A stretch of 64,000 bases of DNA from Ignavibacteria bacterium (GCA_016873895.1 VGVV01000002.1:250152-314151); one strand, 5' to 3'; shown: positions 1 to 9,286, counted from the first letter of the stretch. The notes: generated by a model from the sequence alone, not told the origin. Numbers and translations are program-made.

Positions 1-987
1 CTGTAGAAGATACCCTTCGTCATCACGATCAACAAGAATGTTTAGCTCGCGCAACGCCTTGATATCTTCGTCGATCGATCCAACCCTATCAAGAAGATCT
101 GCATAGTACGTCTCGGGTACATGCAGAAACTGAACACCACGGCGTCGAAGTTCAGATACCGTATGAAGGATATCGTTTGTTGCAACTGCGATGTGTTGCA
201 CGCCCGGCCCACTATAAAACTCGATGTATTCTTCGATCTGACTCTTCTTCTTGCCGGAAGCTGGCTCGTTGATAGGGAACTTGACATACCCTGTTCCATT
301 CGAGACCACTTTCGACATCAGAGCGGAGTACTCAGTCGAGATGTCCTTGTCGTCAAACGTTAACAGGAGTTTAAATCCCAGCACCTCTTCATAAAACGAA
401 ACCCAGCGATCCATCTGGCCAAGCTCAACATTGCCTACACAATGATCTACGTGCACCAAACCAACGGGCTCACTGTGATATCCATCACTGGTGGCAACAA
501 ACCCGGGCATAAATACGCCGCGATAGTTCTTGCGTTCTACAAATGTGTGGACTGTATCGCCATACGTGCCGATTGTGGCAACAACCACCTCGCCATCTGC
601 ATCTGTTAAAACCGTTGGTTCCTGAATGCTAACTGCTCCGCGTTCTGTAGTAGCCTCCCATGCTGAACGGGCATCGTCTACCCATAGGGCAAGTGTCTTT
701 ACACCATCGCCATGCTTGGCAATATGCTGCGTCATGGCGTTGTCTGAGCGAAGTGGCGTTGTTAAGACAAGTCGAATCTTGCCTTGCTGCAGAACGTACG
801 AGGCACGGTCACGAAGCCCGGTCTCAGGGCCTGCATAGGCTACAAGCTGAAAACCAAATGCTGTTCGATAGAAGTATGCAGATTGTTTCGCGTTGCCGCA
901 GTATATCTCAACGTAGTCGGTGCCATTCAACGGCAAGAAGTCCTCGGTCACAGCAACGCTTTGTGCATCAAGTGTCTCGGAGCTCAT
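1..987 (-). CDS. hppD: 4-hydroxyphenylpyruvate dioxygenase (3' end cut by window edge)
   Basis: This non-heme iron dioxygenase converts 4-hydroxyphenylpyruvate to homogentisate in tyrosine catabolism. The gene runs off the left edge, so 329 codons are visible and the last part of the C-terminal domain is missing. The N-terminus contains DFLPLNGTDYVE followed by GNAKQSA, the usual opening of the family. The last visible codons read DRDDEGYLLQ, the conserved stretch that carries the last iron-binding Glu just beyond the edge in homologues. The start is the ATG ending at 987. It is divergent from ansA across about 124 bases, which should hold both promoters. Family assignment is firm; substrate is by homology. 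Confidence 0.93.
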   Translation of the reverse strand, partial: MSSETLDAQSVAVTEDFLPLNGTDYVEIYCGNAKQSAYFYRTAFGFQLVAYAGPETGLRDRASYVLQQGKIRLVLTTPLRSDNAMTQHIAKHGDGVKTLALWVDDARSAWEATTERGAVSIQEPTVLTDADGEVVVATIGTYGDTVHTFVERKNYRGVFMPGFVATSDGYHSEPVGLVHVDHCVGNVELGQMDRWVSFYEEVLGFKLLLTFDDKDISTEYSALMSKVVSNGTGYVKFPINEPASGKKKSQIEEYIEFYSGPGVQHIAVATNDILHTVSELRRRGVQFLHVPETYYADLLDRVGSIDEDIKALRELNILVDRDDEGYLLQ

Positions 988-1111
988 TGTCTCTCAGCCT
1001 CATGTATTCCATGTTGATAACGTTGTTCGGTAGTAAACAACCAATTCCTGCAAAACTACAAACCGCATCTCTATCTTCGCGGTTGATAGTGCCTGAAAGT
1101 TACCCTCACTG
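988..1111. promoter_or_regulatory. Divergent promoter region between hppD and ansA
   Basis: These 124 bases must carry both promoters. TGTTGATAA near 1012 resembles a one-mismatch DnaA box. No convincing -10/-35 or operator could be assigned. Confidence 0.35.
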
Positions 1112-2116
1112 ATGCCTGACAGACCACAAATAGCGATTATTTTCACTGGTGGAACAATTGCCTCGAAGCTCGATAGAGAATGGGGCGGTGTAGTGCCAAG
1201 TATGTCGGGCGGAGAGATACTTGTGCGTATTCCAGAGATACAGCACATGGCAGACGTGGTTGTTCATGAGTACGGTACATATCCTGGCCCGCACATCACG
1301 CCGATACACATGTTGGAACTGTCGCGGATTGTGCAGAATTATTTTGATGATCCGAGCATTCGTGGCGTGATTATCACGCACGGCACAGATACGCTTGAGG
1401 AGACAGCGTACTTTCTCGATTCTACCGTTGCAAGTGCAAAGCCGGTGATTGTCGTGGGTGCGATGAGAAACAGTAGTGAACCTGATTGGGATGGTCCACG
1501 AAATCTGCGAGATGCTGTAACGGCTGCTACGTCAGGGAATTTGCACGAAATGGGTGTAATTGTATGTCTTGGGGGTATAATGACGGCTGCCTCTGAGACA
1601 TCAAAGACCAATACAGAAGCGTTGTCGACGTTTACAAGTTTCGACTTTGGTCCGGTCGGACGCATCACAAACGGCATTGTGTTTCTACATCGCAGACCCC
1701 AGCATAGGCAGGTCTTTCATGTAGAAAACATACCTGCATTCGTTCCGTTGTTAAAACTCTATTCGGGTATGGATGCCACGCTTGTCGATATATGTCTTGC
1801 TAAAGGGGCTAACGGTCTCGTTGTCGAAGCTTTTGGCGTAGGTAACGTAACACCACCTGTTTTTTATGCTCTAAAAAAGGTCGTGGCTTCTGGAGTACCA
1901 GTGGTACTTGTTTCTCGTTGTCCAGTGGGGCGCGTTGAGCATCTTTATGCATATGAGGGGGCTGGACGTCATCTTCACGAAGCGGGTGTTGTCTTCGCCG
2001 ACTATCTCAACGGACAGAAGGCGCGCATCAAACTGATCTGCGCACTCGGCGCTGGGCTTTCCAACCCAGAAATTAAACAAGCATTCGAATGGGCCGATGC
2101 TCAACAAACCTCATGA
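1112..2116 (+). CDS. ansA: Type I L-asparaginase
   Basis: This enzyme hydrolyses L-asparagine to aspartate and ammonia. The 334-residue length is normal for the family. The N-terminal TGGTIAS motif (around residues 12-18) carries the nucleophilic Thr, and HGTDT (90-94) carries the second Thr-Asp pair. No signal peptide is visible, which fits a cytoplasmic type I enzyme. The stop overlaps the alr start (ATGA), so the two are probably cotranslated, and scpA-scpB follow. The closely related archaeal GatD subunit is a less likely alternative because no GatE neighbour is present. Confidence 0.9.
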   Translation: MPDRPQIAIIFTGGTIASKLDREWGGVVPSMSGGEILVRIPEIQHMADVVVHEYGTYPGPHITPIHMLELSRIVQNYFDDPSIRGVIITHGTDTLEETAYFLDSTVASAKPVIVVGAMRNSSEPDWDGPRNLRDAVTAATSGNLHEMGVIVCLGGIMTAASETSKTNTEALSTFTSFDFGPVGRITNGIVFLHRRPQHRQVFHVENIPAFVPLLKLYSGMDATLVDICLAKGANGLVVEAFGVGNVTPPVFYALKKVVASGVPVVLVSRCPVGRVEHLYAYEGAGRHLHEAGVVFADYLNGQKARIKLICALGAGLSNPEIKQAFEWADAQQTS

Positions 2117-3249
2117 GAAGTACTCAAGTACATATAGATCTTGATGCACTGGAGTGGAATTTTTCCTGTGTTAAACGAAGGGCTGCTGGCAAGCATGTGT
2201 TGGGCCTCGTTAAGGCGAACGCATACGGCCACGGCATGGTCCCAATTGCCAAAGCATTGCAGTCTCTTGGCATAGATATGCTCGGGACCGCCATCGCAGA
2301 CGAGGCGGTTGAGTTGCGAAACAACGGTGTTAGCACAGACATGATTATTCTGACGCCAGTGGAAGCACACGAAGTTCAGCAGGTTGCAAGGAATGGATTC
2401 CATGCGGTTGCTTGCGCGGTTGAACAAATTGAGGCACTCTCGCAGGCAGCTGTTTCTGAGTCTAGCACCGTGCCGGTACATTTGTACATTGATACAGGCA
2501 TGCTGCGGGAGGGATTTCGTGTGCACGAGGCTGTCGAAGCAGCCAAACAACTAACTACGATGCCGGGCATTGAGCTAGTCGGGGTGTGCACACACTTTGC
2601 CACTGCCGACGATCCAGCAAGCCCCTTTTTACAAAATCAACTCGAACAGTTCAAGGTTGCCCTAGACCTGCTAGACCAATCAGGCTTTCAGTTCCAGTAC
2701 GTTCACGCGGCAAACTCTGGAGCATTGTGGATGGATATCAGCACCCATTTTACGATGGTACGAACAGGTCTGTCGTTGTTTGGCTATGCCGTAGGTGCAG
2801 AAACAGATCCAGCACTCAGGCCCGTATTGTCTGTGCGATCTGCTATCAACTCGATCCGAACAGCATTCCCTGGAGATTCCGTTAGCTACGGTCAGCGCTT
2901 TACTGCAACAGAACAATGCACAATTGCTACGGTGCCAATTGGATACGGTGATGGGTATCTTCGCGGACTTACAGGTATTGGCCAATGCATCATCGGTGGC
3001 AAGCGATACCCGATCGTGGGGTCGATTTGCATGGACGAGCTGATGGTAAATCTGGGCCAAGATCCCTGCAGTATTGGACAAGAGGTAGTTTTACTTGGGA
3101 GCCAGTTGGGTACTGATGGCTGCTTCGACGCCATTGATGCTATCGAACTTGCAGCAATGGCCAGAACAATACCTTATGAAATCATAACAGCTTTTTCAGC
3201 ACGAGTGCCACGTGTATACCACGGCCGCCTCTTGTCTGTTTTAGCGTAA
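2113..3249 (+). CDS. alr: Alanine racemase
   Basis: This PLP enzyme interconverts L- and D-alanine and supplies D-Ala for peptidoglycan. I chose the ATG at 2113, which overlaps the ansA stop as ATGA and gives 378 residues. An upstream ATG at 2089 would add eight residues with no family match. The PLP lysine lies in LVKANAYGHG (K34) and the catalytic Tyr in SVSYGQRF (about residue 263). PIGYGDGY follows, as in the family. scpA begins 20 bases downstream. Confidence 0.95.
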   Translation: MRSTQVHIDLDALEWNFSCVKRRAAGKHVLGLVKANAYGHGMVPIAKALQSLGIDMLGTAIADEAVELRNNGVSTDMIILTPVEAHEVQQVARNGFHAVACAVEQIEALSQAAVSESSTVPVHLYIDTGMLREGFRVHEAVEAAKQLTTMPGIELVGVCTHFATADDPASPFLQNQLEQFKVALDLLDQSGFQFQYVHAANSGALWMDISTHFTMVRTGLSLFGYAVGAETDPALRPVLSVRSAINSIRTAFPGDSVSYGQRFTATEQCTIATVPIGYGDGYLRGLTGIGQCIIGGKRYPIVGSICMDELMVNLGQDPCSIGQEVVLLGSQLGTDGCFDAIDAIELAAMARTIPYEIITAFSARVPRVYHGRLLSVLA

Positions 3250-3269
3250 CGAGGAATACGAGACAGCGC

Positions 3270-4055
3270 ATGTACAGTGTACGATTACAGAACTTCGAGG
3301 GACCGCTAGACCTGCTCTTGTTTTTTATCAAGCGGGACGAGCTCGATATATACGATATACCCATTGCATCGATAACACAAGAGTTCCTTGAGTATGTCAA
3401 GGTTCTCGAGCTACTTGATCTTGAGCTGGCTGGCGAGTTTATCGTAATGGCCTCAATGCTGGTGCAGATCAAAGCTCAAATGTTGTTGCCGCGTGACGAG
3501 AAAGAGGGTGTGGCCCCAGGTACGATAGACGAAGATGATCCTCGCGCAGAGCTCGTCAAGAGGCTACTGGAATACAAGCGCTATCGGGAGGCGTCTGATT
3601 CTTTGTCGATTTCTGCCGACAACCAAAAGTACGTGTTGTATCGTCAGATCTTCGAAGCAGAAGAGATTCATGCCTCGGAAAATTCTTCCTACAGAAATGC
3701 AACGCTCTTTGATCTGTTGAAAGCACTCAAACGTGCCATCGACAAAGCCCCAGAGAAAGCCGAACCGCATGTCGTAACTCGATTCCCGATTACCGTGGAA
3801 GAAAAGTCTGACGAGATCATGCATGTGTTGAAAACAAAGTCTGCAGCGCGATTCTTTGAGCTTGTCTCTGGACTAACGAAGATGCACATTGTAGTAACAT
3901 TCATAGCACTGCTAGAGTTGGCAAAGCTGCAACGAATATTGGTACAGCAAGACCTGCGTTTCGATGATATCGTTATTGTCGAACGCAAGGATGAAGAACA
4001 ACCGCAAACATCGAATGAAGATGAGTCTGATCAGGACTCGGAGACAACGTCATGA
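3270..4055 (+). CDS. scpA: Segregation and condensation protein A
   Basis: This is the kleisin subunit of the SMC-ScpAB condensin, which bridges SMC heads and helps compact and segregate the chromosome. The N-terminus (LQNFEGPLDLLLFFIKRDEL) is the diagnostic ScpA opening that contacts SMC. The C-terminal winged-helix segment near residues 190-240 is followed by an acidic, low-complexity tail. The 261 residues are typical. The gene overlaps scpB by four bases, the usual arrangement for partners made in fixed ratio. Confidence 0.95.
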   Translation: MYSVRLQNFEGPLDLLLFFIKRDELDIYDIPIASITQEFLEYVKVLELLDLELAGEFIVMASMLVQIKAQMLLPRDEKEGVAPGTIDEDDPRAELVKRLLEYKRYREASDSLSISADNQKYVLYRQIFEAEEIHASENSSYRNATLFDLLKALKRAIDKAPEKAEPHVVTRFPITVEEKSDEIMHVLKTKSAARFFELVSGLTKMHIVVTFIALLELAKLQRILVQQDLRFDDIVIVERKDEEQPQTSNEDESDQDSETTS

Positions 4056-4969
4056 CCGATATTGAACAAGAAAAATTTGAAAAGGATGTAGCAACACGAG
4101 AGTTGCCATACTTTTTTACGCTTGAACGAGCAGACCAGTTGCATGCGCTTGAGGCGTTGATTTTTGCCAGTGAGGAGCCCCTTTCAAACCGATCGCTGCA
4201 TAGGCTTCTAGTTCTTGAAGACCCAACGCAGCAGGACCCTGGACAGCAACAACTGCCATTGGATGGAGAACAACCTGTAGTACCGGAAATTGTGCTGCCA
4301 ACGTTTGATGTTCCGAAAGGCTTTTTTGAAGAACTGGTTGATGAAATCAACGACGACCTCGTGCAGTCGCAGAGGCCATATCGTATTGTCAAGATTGCAG
4401 GGGGCTATCAGTTTGCAACAACCCCACAGCACGGTAATCTTGTGCAGCGGCTGTTGAAAGCTAAGAACAGGAGGCGCCTAACGCAGGCTGCGCTCGAGAC
4501 CATTGCTATCATCGCATACAGGCAGCCGATAACCAAGGGAGAGATAGACGCTATTCGGGGCGTCAATGCTGGAGAAGTTGTCAATTCGCTGGTCGAGAAG
4601 CAACTCATCTCGATGGTTGGACGTGCAGAGACCCCAGGCAAGCCGTTGCTTTATGGTACAACTGAGGAATTTCTACGCGTCTTTGGATTGAATTCATTGT
4701 CAGATCTTCCAAAGCTGCGCGAGATAGATGACCTTCTGAAAACAACAACAACTATGATCGACATGGACGAAACGATTTCGATACAGACTGATCACAGAAC
4801 GTTGCGCAAACAATTGGCTCTCTTGTTGGACGGGGAGCGCCCCACTGCTCCTGAGGAGGAGATGCAATCCGAAGCAACTTCCGGCGCGTATTGGGTTCAA
4901 GAACAACTCGATGAAGTCGCACCGGAAGACACGGAGAGCGAAGAGTTACCAAGCGACCCGCAGGATTAG
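4052..4969 (+). CDS. scpB: Segregation and condensation protein B
   Basis: ScpB dimerises through winged-helix domains and binds ScpA in the SMC condensin. The core is clear: ALEALIFASEEPLS near residue 30, RRLTQAALETIAIIAYRQPI near 140 and the GKPLLYGTT segment near 190. At 305 residues it is longer than many ScpBs (about 200). The extra length is a Gln/Pro-rich insert near residues 55-80 and an acidic C-terminal tail of about 60 residues. The final bases overlap the stop of the convergent metallohydrolase gene, so no terminator fits between them. Confidence 0.94.
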   Translation: MTDIEQEKFEKDVATRELPYFFTLERADQLHALEALIFASEEPLSNRSLHRLLVLEDPTQQDPGQQQLPLDGEQPVVPEIVLPTFDVPKGFFEELVDEINDDLVQSQRPYRIVKIAGGYQFATTPQHGNLVQRLLKAKNRRRLTQAALETIAIIAYRQPITKGEIDAIRGVNAGEVVNSLVEKQLISMVGRAETPGKPLLYGTTEEFLRVFGLNSLSDLPKLREIDDLLKTTTTMIDMDETISIQTDHRTLRKQLALLLDGERPTAPEEEMQSEATSGAYWVQEQLDEVAPEDTESEELPSDPQD

Positions 4970-5739
4970 ACGGACTCTACAACGAGTCCATCGTAGCAGA
5001 ACTCTACACCAGGGGGCAGCAACTGGCTGTCTCGAGCATGGAGCACCTGATGTGCGATGTGCGTTAGATACGTTCGTCTCGGCTGAGTCAAACCAATGAT
5101 TGCCAAAGATTCGTGAATTGTGAAGTGCGTGGGATGAGGGTCCCAACGCAGACCATCAATTATGAGAACGTCTAGGTCTTGCAACAATGCCAGCGAGCTG
5201 TCAGGAATATGGTTAGTATCTGTACAGTAGGCTAGGTTCTCGAATCGGTAGCCATTAACTCTCATGTTGCGCCCATGGCGCATGGGGATTGGCGTTACTT
5301 CGATGCCCCCAGCTACAAATGGCGTATCGTTGATGTAGTTCACATGAACATTGGGAACCGAAGCTCCAGTTGATTCAACAAGCCCAAACGCATATGGGAA
5401 TGTACTCTTGAGTACCTCAATAGTTTCGTGCATTCCATGGACCTCTACCGCCCGGCCGCTGCGAAACGCATACGGTCGCAGATCATCAAAGCCACCGATG
5501 TGATCGAAGTGATGATGCGTATAGATGACAGCATCGATATCGAGTACCTTGTGATTGAGCATCTGCTGACGAAAGTCCGCCGATGTGTCGATAACCAGTG
5601 TGGCTGTGCCGGTCTCAACAAGCAGTGAGGTTCTCAGGCGCTTGTCTCGGATGTCTGGGCTTGTGCACGTTGGGCACTCACACGCAACGGTGGGCACGCC
5701 TGTAGAGGTGCCACTACCGAGAACAGTAGCACGAATCAT
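4966..5739 (-). CDS. Metallo-beta-lactamase-fold hydrolase, PhnP-like
   Basis: This is a 257-residue MBL-fold protein of the PhnP/YcbJ type. The N-terminus (VLGSGTSTGVP) and the metal motif THHHFDHIGG (about residues 77-86) match cyclic-phosphodiesterase-like members. An early Cys cluster (ACECPTC, about 19-25) resembles the zinc site of PhnP. The start overlaps the lipA stop as ATGA, so it is cotranscribed with lipA. There are no phn genes nearby, so phosphonate use is not implied. A small phosphodiester substrate is inferred only from the family. Confidence 0.85.
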   Translation of the reverse strand: MIRATVLGSGTSTGVPTVACECPTCTSPDIRDKRLRTSLLVETGTATLVIDTSADFRQQMLNHKVLDIDAVIYTHHHFDHIGGFDDLRPYAFRSGRAVEVHGMHETIEVLKSTFPYAFGLVESTGASVPNVHVNYINDTPFVAGGIEVTPIPMRHGRNMRVNGYRFENLAYCTDTNHIPDSSLALLQDLDVLIIDGLRWDPHPTHFTIHESLAIIGLTQPRRTYLTHIAHQVLHARDSQLLPPGVEFCYDGLVVESV

Positions 5740-6611
5740 ACGTGACGTTCTGCGTGATACGAACTTCGAACAAGCGGACCTGATTCAACAACGTTGAAGC
5801 CCATTGCAAGTCCTTCGACTTCGTAATGCTTAAACTCGTCGGGATGAACGAATCGATCAACAGGAAGGTGATTTTTTGTGGGCTGCAGGTATTGGCCGAG
5901 TGTAAGAACATCAACCTGCACCTTTACGAGCTCTGACATCACGTCGAGCACTTCTGCCGGTGTTTCGCCCAGGCCAAGCATAACCCCGGTCTTCGTGCGC
6001 ATTCCTTGACGCTTCGACTCTGCTAAAACATCCAGCGTCCACTGGAATCTACCTTGCGGGCGCACATGCTTGTAGAGTCTCGGTACAGTTTCGGTATTAT
6101 GATTCAGGATGTCTGGGCGAGCATCAATAATGCGCTGCAGATTCGACATGTTCCCTTTAAAATCGGGCACCAAAACTTCGATCGTTGTTGTTGGAGACAA
6201 CTCTCGTGAAAATCTGATCGTTTCAGCCCAGATCGTAGAGCCGCCATCTTTGAGCTCGTCGCGGTTTACTGAGGTGATAACGGCATGCTTCAGATTCATC
6301 GATGCGATGGCCTCAGCAACACGGCGGGGCTCATCGTAATCAACAGGTAGGGGGCGACCCGTCTTCACTGCACAGAAACCACAGGAGCGCGTGCAGGTGT
6401 CGCCATGAATCATAAACGTTGCTGTACCAGCATTCCAACACTCTGAAATATTGGGACAACGAGCTTCCTCGCACACTGTGTGAAGGGCTTTTGAGCGCAT
6501 CATTGACTTAATGCGGGCATAATCCTCTCCACCAGGCGCACGAACTTTAAGCCATTCGGGCCTACGCGCTTGCTGTTCTTGAGTAGGTATTACTGGAAGG
6601 TCGAGCATCAT
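5736..6611 (-). CDS. lipA: Lipoyl synthase
   Basis: This radical-SAM enzyme inserts two sulfurs into octanoyl groups on lipoyl-dependent enzymes. Both iron-sulfur clusters are visible: the auxiliary cluster Cys at 47, 52 and 58 (CEEARCPNISEC) and the radical-SAM CTRSCGFC at 73, 77 and 80. The 291 residues match the family. The C-terminal RSSYHA region contains the conserved Ser that ligates the auxiliary cluster. No lipB or lplA is in the window. It forms an ATGA overlap with the downstream MBL gene. Confidence 0.96.
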   Translation of the reverse strand: MMLDLPVIPTQEQQARRPEWLKVRAPGGEDYARIKSMMRSKALHTVCEEARCPNISECWNAGTATFMIHGDTCTRSCGFCAVKTGRPLPVDYDEPRRVAEAIASMNLKHAVITSVNRDELKDGGSTIWAETIRFSRELSPTTTIEVLVPDFKGNMSNLQRIIDARPDILNHNTETVPRLYKHVRPQGRFQWTLDVLAESKRQGMRTKTGVMLGLGETPAEVLDVMSELVKVQVDVLTLGQYLQPTKNHLPVDRFVHPDEFKHYEVEGLAMGFNVVESGPLVRSSYHAERHV

Positions 6612-6624
6612 AGAAGGTCTTACT

Positions 6625-7110
6625 CTATTGTAGGGCTGGAGTTATGCGTTTCACGATGGGACGAATTGCTTCGAGATAGGTTGTAGGAGACTTCAACAGA
6701 TCTTTAGCCTGATTCGTTTGATCTGCAAGCATTGACTCCAGGTCGTACACATAACAATTGATCAGTACACGTTCGCCACGCAGCTGAAAGTTTCCCTGGA
6801 CAGCCTTGCGAACACCTAAGCCTCTGACTGCCTTCCACATGTCGGACTCGTATTGCGGATTTGTGGGGTCAAGATTCAAATCTGCAATCGCCATCTCTAC
6901 ACTATCTGCAGGAACGATATGATACGTTGCGCCGGAAGGATCCGCCGCATTGAGAGCGGTTCGAAGCGAATCAGCAAACTGAATGCACCACAAGTTGTAC
7001 TTGATGTCGTGATCCATGTTGCGAAATGGCAAGACGGCGATTCGGACCTGTGATGGCGCAGCCACAAAGCCTGCAAACAGCACGCCGACGATGACAAATA
7101 GGCGTTTAAT
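6625..7110 (-). CDS. Exported TolB/FlgO-like protein of unknown function
   Basis: The mature part starts VRIAVLPFRNMD and continues with FADSLRTALN and a VQGNFQL segment. This resembles the N-terminal fold seen in TolB, FlgO and CsgG-type periplasmic proteins, but I cannot name a function. The reading frame is open to ATGs at 7179 and 7173. However, a perfect AGGAGG lies four bases before an ATT codon at 7110, and from that codon the protein begins (M)KRLFVIVGVLFAGFVAAPS, a compact signal peptide. I therefore favour the ATT start (161 residues). The longer version would have a 23-residue extra N-region. Upstream on the same strand is rnpB and downstream is lipA. Confidence 0.65.
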   Translation of the reverse strand: MKRLFVIVGVLFAGFVAAPSQVRIAVLPFRNMDHDIKYNLWCIQFADSLRTALNAADPSGATYHIVPADSVEMAIADLNLDPTNPQYESDMWKAVRGLGVRKAVQGNFQLRGERVLINCYVYDLESMLADQTNQAKDLLKSPTTYLEAIRPIVKRITPALQ

Positions 7111-7199
7111 AGAACCTCCTCGAAAAACGTTATGCGTTAATAACGAATAGTTACGTCTGGATGTTCCAGCCATGTGCAAAACTAGCTACTTCGTGTGAT

Positions 7200-7620
7200 T
7201 GTGCTCGGAGATGCCTGTAAGCCGAATTCTGTCTTCTCGAATGAACGAGGAGGCAGTCATTTATCTGGGATTAACGTTACCGCTAACCTCAAGCAACCTA
7301 CCCGAATGAAGTTACCCGAAGGTAAAACGAACGAACAGCCCGTTAACACAAATGCTCTTCATTCTGCTTGGTCTTGCTCCGTGCGGGGTTTGCCGATCCA
7401 ATCAGTCGCCTGATTGATGGTAGGCTCTTACCCTGCCATTTCACCCTTACCAGAAGGCGTGCAAGCAGGCATTCTGGCGGTATCTTTCTGTTGCACTTTC
7501 CGTTGGCTCGAAACGGATTGCTCCGCCCCTTACCACCTTCCCGTTAGGAAGCGCACTGTTCTGTGGAGTTCGGACTTTCCTCTCTGTTGTCAGAGCAACT
7601 GCCCGGCATCCCCGAGAACA
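7200..7620 (-). ncRNA. rnpB: RNase P RNA (bacterial class A)
   Basis: This is the catalytic RNA that trims tRNA 5' leaders. On the minus strand the 5' part reads GAGGAAAGTCCG, the universal P4-region signature. The 3' part contains the complement of AGGCAGTCATTTATCTGGG, also conserved. The ends pair as a P1 helix: 7605-7620 against 7200-7215, 16 positions with one mismatch and one G-U. This sets the length at about 421 bases. Open frames across it are artefacts. No separate terminator or promoter was identified; the promoter probably overlaps the end of the upstream zinc-ribbon gene. Confidence 0.95.
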
Positions 7621-7642
7621 ATCCACGAGTAGTGTTTTTAAC

Positions 7643-8386
7643 CTAGCTGTGTTCTTCCATTACTGCATCGATTTCTACATCAACATCATCTGTAAACAGA
7701 ATGCGACCGCAGTTTTCGCATGTGTACATTTTATCGCGTTGATATTTCATTTCCATGATACGTTGCGATGGGATTGCCGAGTAGCATCCACTGCATGAAT
7801 TACGACGGATGGCAACGGCAGCATTCGAGTGGAACTTACGGATGCGCTCATACTCAATCTCGATTGTATCGTCCAAGGCAGCGATGAGCTTGAGACGCAC
7901 ATCGAGAAACTTGCGCATTTCGTCGTTATGGTCTCCGCTGAGATCTGCCAACTCCTGCTGCTTCGTGGCTAGCTTTTCTTGCGCGTCCTCTAAAACTGTT
8001 TCCTGCTGAGCTAACGTCTGACGCAGGTTCTCCTCGCGGACGCCTGCCGTGCGGAGGCGCTCATCCAACGAGGCACGTTCTTGTTTGAGGTGCTCGATCT
8101 CTTTGGTGATGGCATCGAACTCACGGTTGTTCTTGACTTGGAACTGCTGCTTTGCCAAGCGCTGCTCTTTGTCGATGCTTTCTTGTGCTGTAACATGCGC
8201 AGTGCCGCGGAGATGGTCGAGATCTTCAAGTGACTGTTTTGTAACAGCTGCGTCGGCAAGACGGTCTTTCACCAGGGATTCTAGTTTCTTGACTTCAATC
8301 GGCAAGTCACCTAGCTCGTCGTGAAGTTCGTCAAGCTGTGCGTCGATTGCTGCAAGCTTTGCCAATAGCTGAATCTGTTGTTCCAT
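7643..8386 (-). CDS. Coiled-coil protein with C4-type zinc ribbon (DUF164/CT398-like)
   Basis: The 247-residue protein is almost all charged heptad-like helix for residues 1-190, ending in a zinc ribbon with CSGC (about 198-201) and CENC (about 222-225). This is the CT398/HP0958-like architecture, a long antiparallel coiled-coil hairpin with a small zinc domain. Members have been linked to protein export, flagellar RNA handling or general housekeeping, but no unified function is known. It lies 25 bases after nif3 on the same strand and directly before rnpB. Confidence 0.88.
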   Translation of the reverse strand: MEQQIQLLAKLAAIDAQLDELHDELGDLPIEVKKLESLVKDRLADAAVTKQSLEDLDHLRGTAHVTAQESIDKEQRLAKQQFQVKNNREFDAITKEIEHLKQERASLDERLRTAGVREENLRQTLAQQETVLEDAQEKLATKQQELADLSGDHNDEMRKFLDVRLKLIAALDDTIEIEYERIRKFHSNAAVAIRRNSCSGCYSAIPSQRIMEMKYQRDKMYTCENCGRILFTDDVDVEIDAVMEEHS

Positions 8387-8411
8387 GTCTTTCCCTTAGT
8401 AAGAAAACCGT

Positions 8412-9221
8412 TTAATGTCGTTGTAATGTTTGTGGAACGTAATATTCCACGGGCGATGTACGAACAGTACTTGCTATAAGTTCACAGCCTGTGCAGACGT
8501 CTGACAGCGAGGATAGAATGCCCTGTGGGACAAACTGTTCCATTTCGTAATGGCCAGGATCGATGATCCCGATCGTAGATGTAGCAGCATGAAAATCATG
8601 ATACTTTACATCAGCAGTGATAAAAACATCCGCACCCGAATCAACAGCGCGCTGATAAAATGACATACCGCTACCAGCTACGATGGCCACCTTCGTTATC
8701 TGAGAGGTAGCTGGATTGGAAAACCGCACCGGGCTTGAGCAAACAGTGGAAACACGCTCAAGTAGCTCGTGAAACTCCAGGTTGCAATATCCTACGATAC
8801 CCATACCATATACGCCAAGGGGCGAATCATGGGCTTCGGCAGGCTGCAGTGGATGTGTTTGGCTTAGTCCTAACTTTTGAGCGAAAATCATGTTCGTACC
8901 CTGTGGGAAGGCATCAAACGACGTATGCACACATACCACAGAAATTTCGCTACGGACTAAACGTGCGACGAGTCTTGCTACGCGGTCTTGTCCGGCCAGA
9001 GCTTTCAGAGGGGAGTAGATCAGCGGGTGGAACGTCACAATCGTGTCGCACGAGGCTTTGATGGCTTCGTCGACCACGGCATCAGTTATCTCCATACAGG
9101 TAAACACCCGGCTGACCTCGCATGCTGATGATGCAATCTGCGTACCGATGGGGTCTCCCTGCATCGCGGCGGCAGGGAGTAGCACAGAATGTACACGATC
9201 TTGAAAATCAGCAAGGGTCAT
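8412..9221 (-). CDS. Nif3-like dinuclear metal-centre protein
   Basis: This belongs to the NIF3/YbgI (GTP cyclohydrolase I type 2 homologue) family, which forms hexamers with a two-metal site. The residues DTIVTFHPLIYSPLKAL (about 60-76) replace the commoner HHPLIF, with Phe in place of the first His. CVHTSFDAF and the C-terminal DPGHYEMEQF hold the other ligands. At 269 residues it lacks the PII-like insert found in longer members. The biochemical role of the family is unsettled. It precedes the zinc-ribbon gene by 25 bases. Confidence 0.88.
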   Translation of the reverse strand: MTLADFQDRVHSVLLPAAAMQGDPIGTQIASSACEVSRVFTCMEITDAVVDEAIKASCDTIVTFHPLIYSPLKALAGQDRVARLVARLVRSEISVVCVHTSFDAFPQGTNMIFAQKLGLSQTHPLQPAEAHDSPLGVYGMGIVGYCNLEFHELLERVSTVCSSPVRFSNPATSQITKVAIVAGSGMSFYQRAVDSGADVFITADVKYHDFHAATSTIGIIDPGHYEMEQFVPQGILSSLSDVCTGCELIASTVRTSPVEYYVPQTLQRH

Positions 9222-9286
9222 TAACGCCTAAACTAGAGAAAATGAAAGGATTAACAATGTTTTCCACACCGACTTGATGCGTAGTT

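Noticed and set aside
660..1112. 150-residue open frame on plus
   Set aside because: It is opposite hppD, has no family match, and codon structure follows the hppD frame.
7195..7632. Two open frames on plus over the rnpB region
   Set aside because: They are the complement of conserved RNase P RNA elements.
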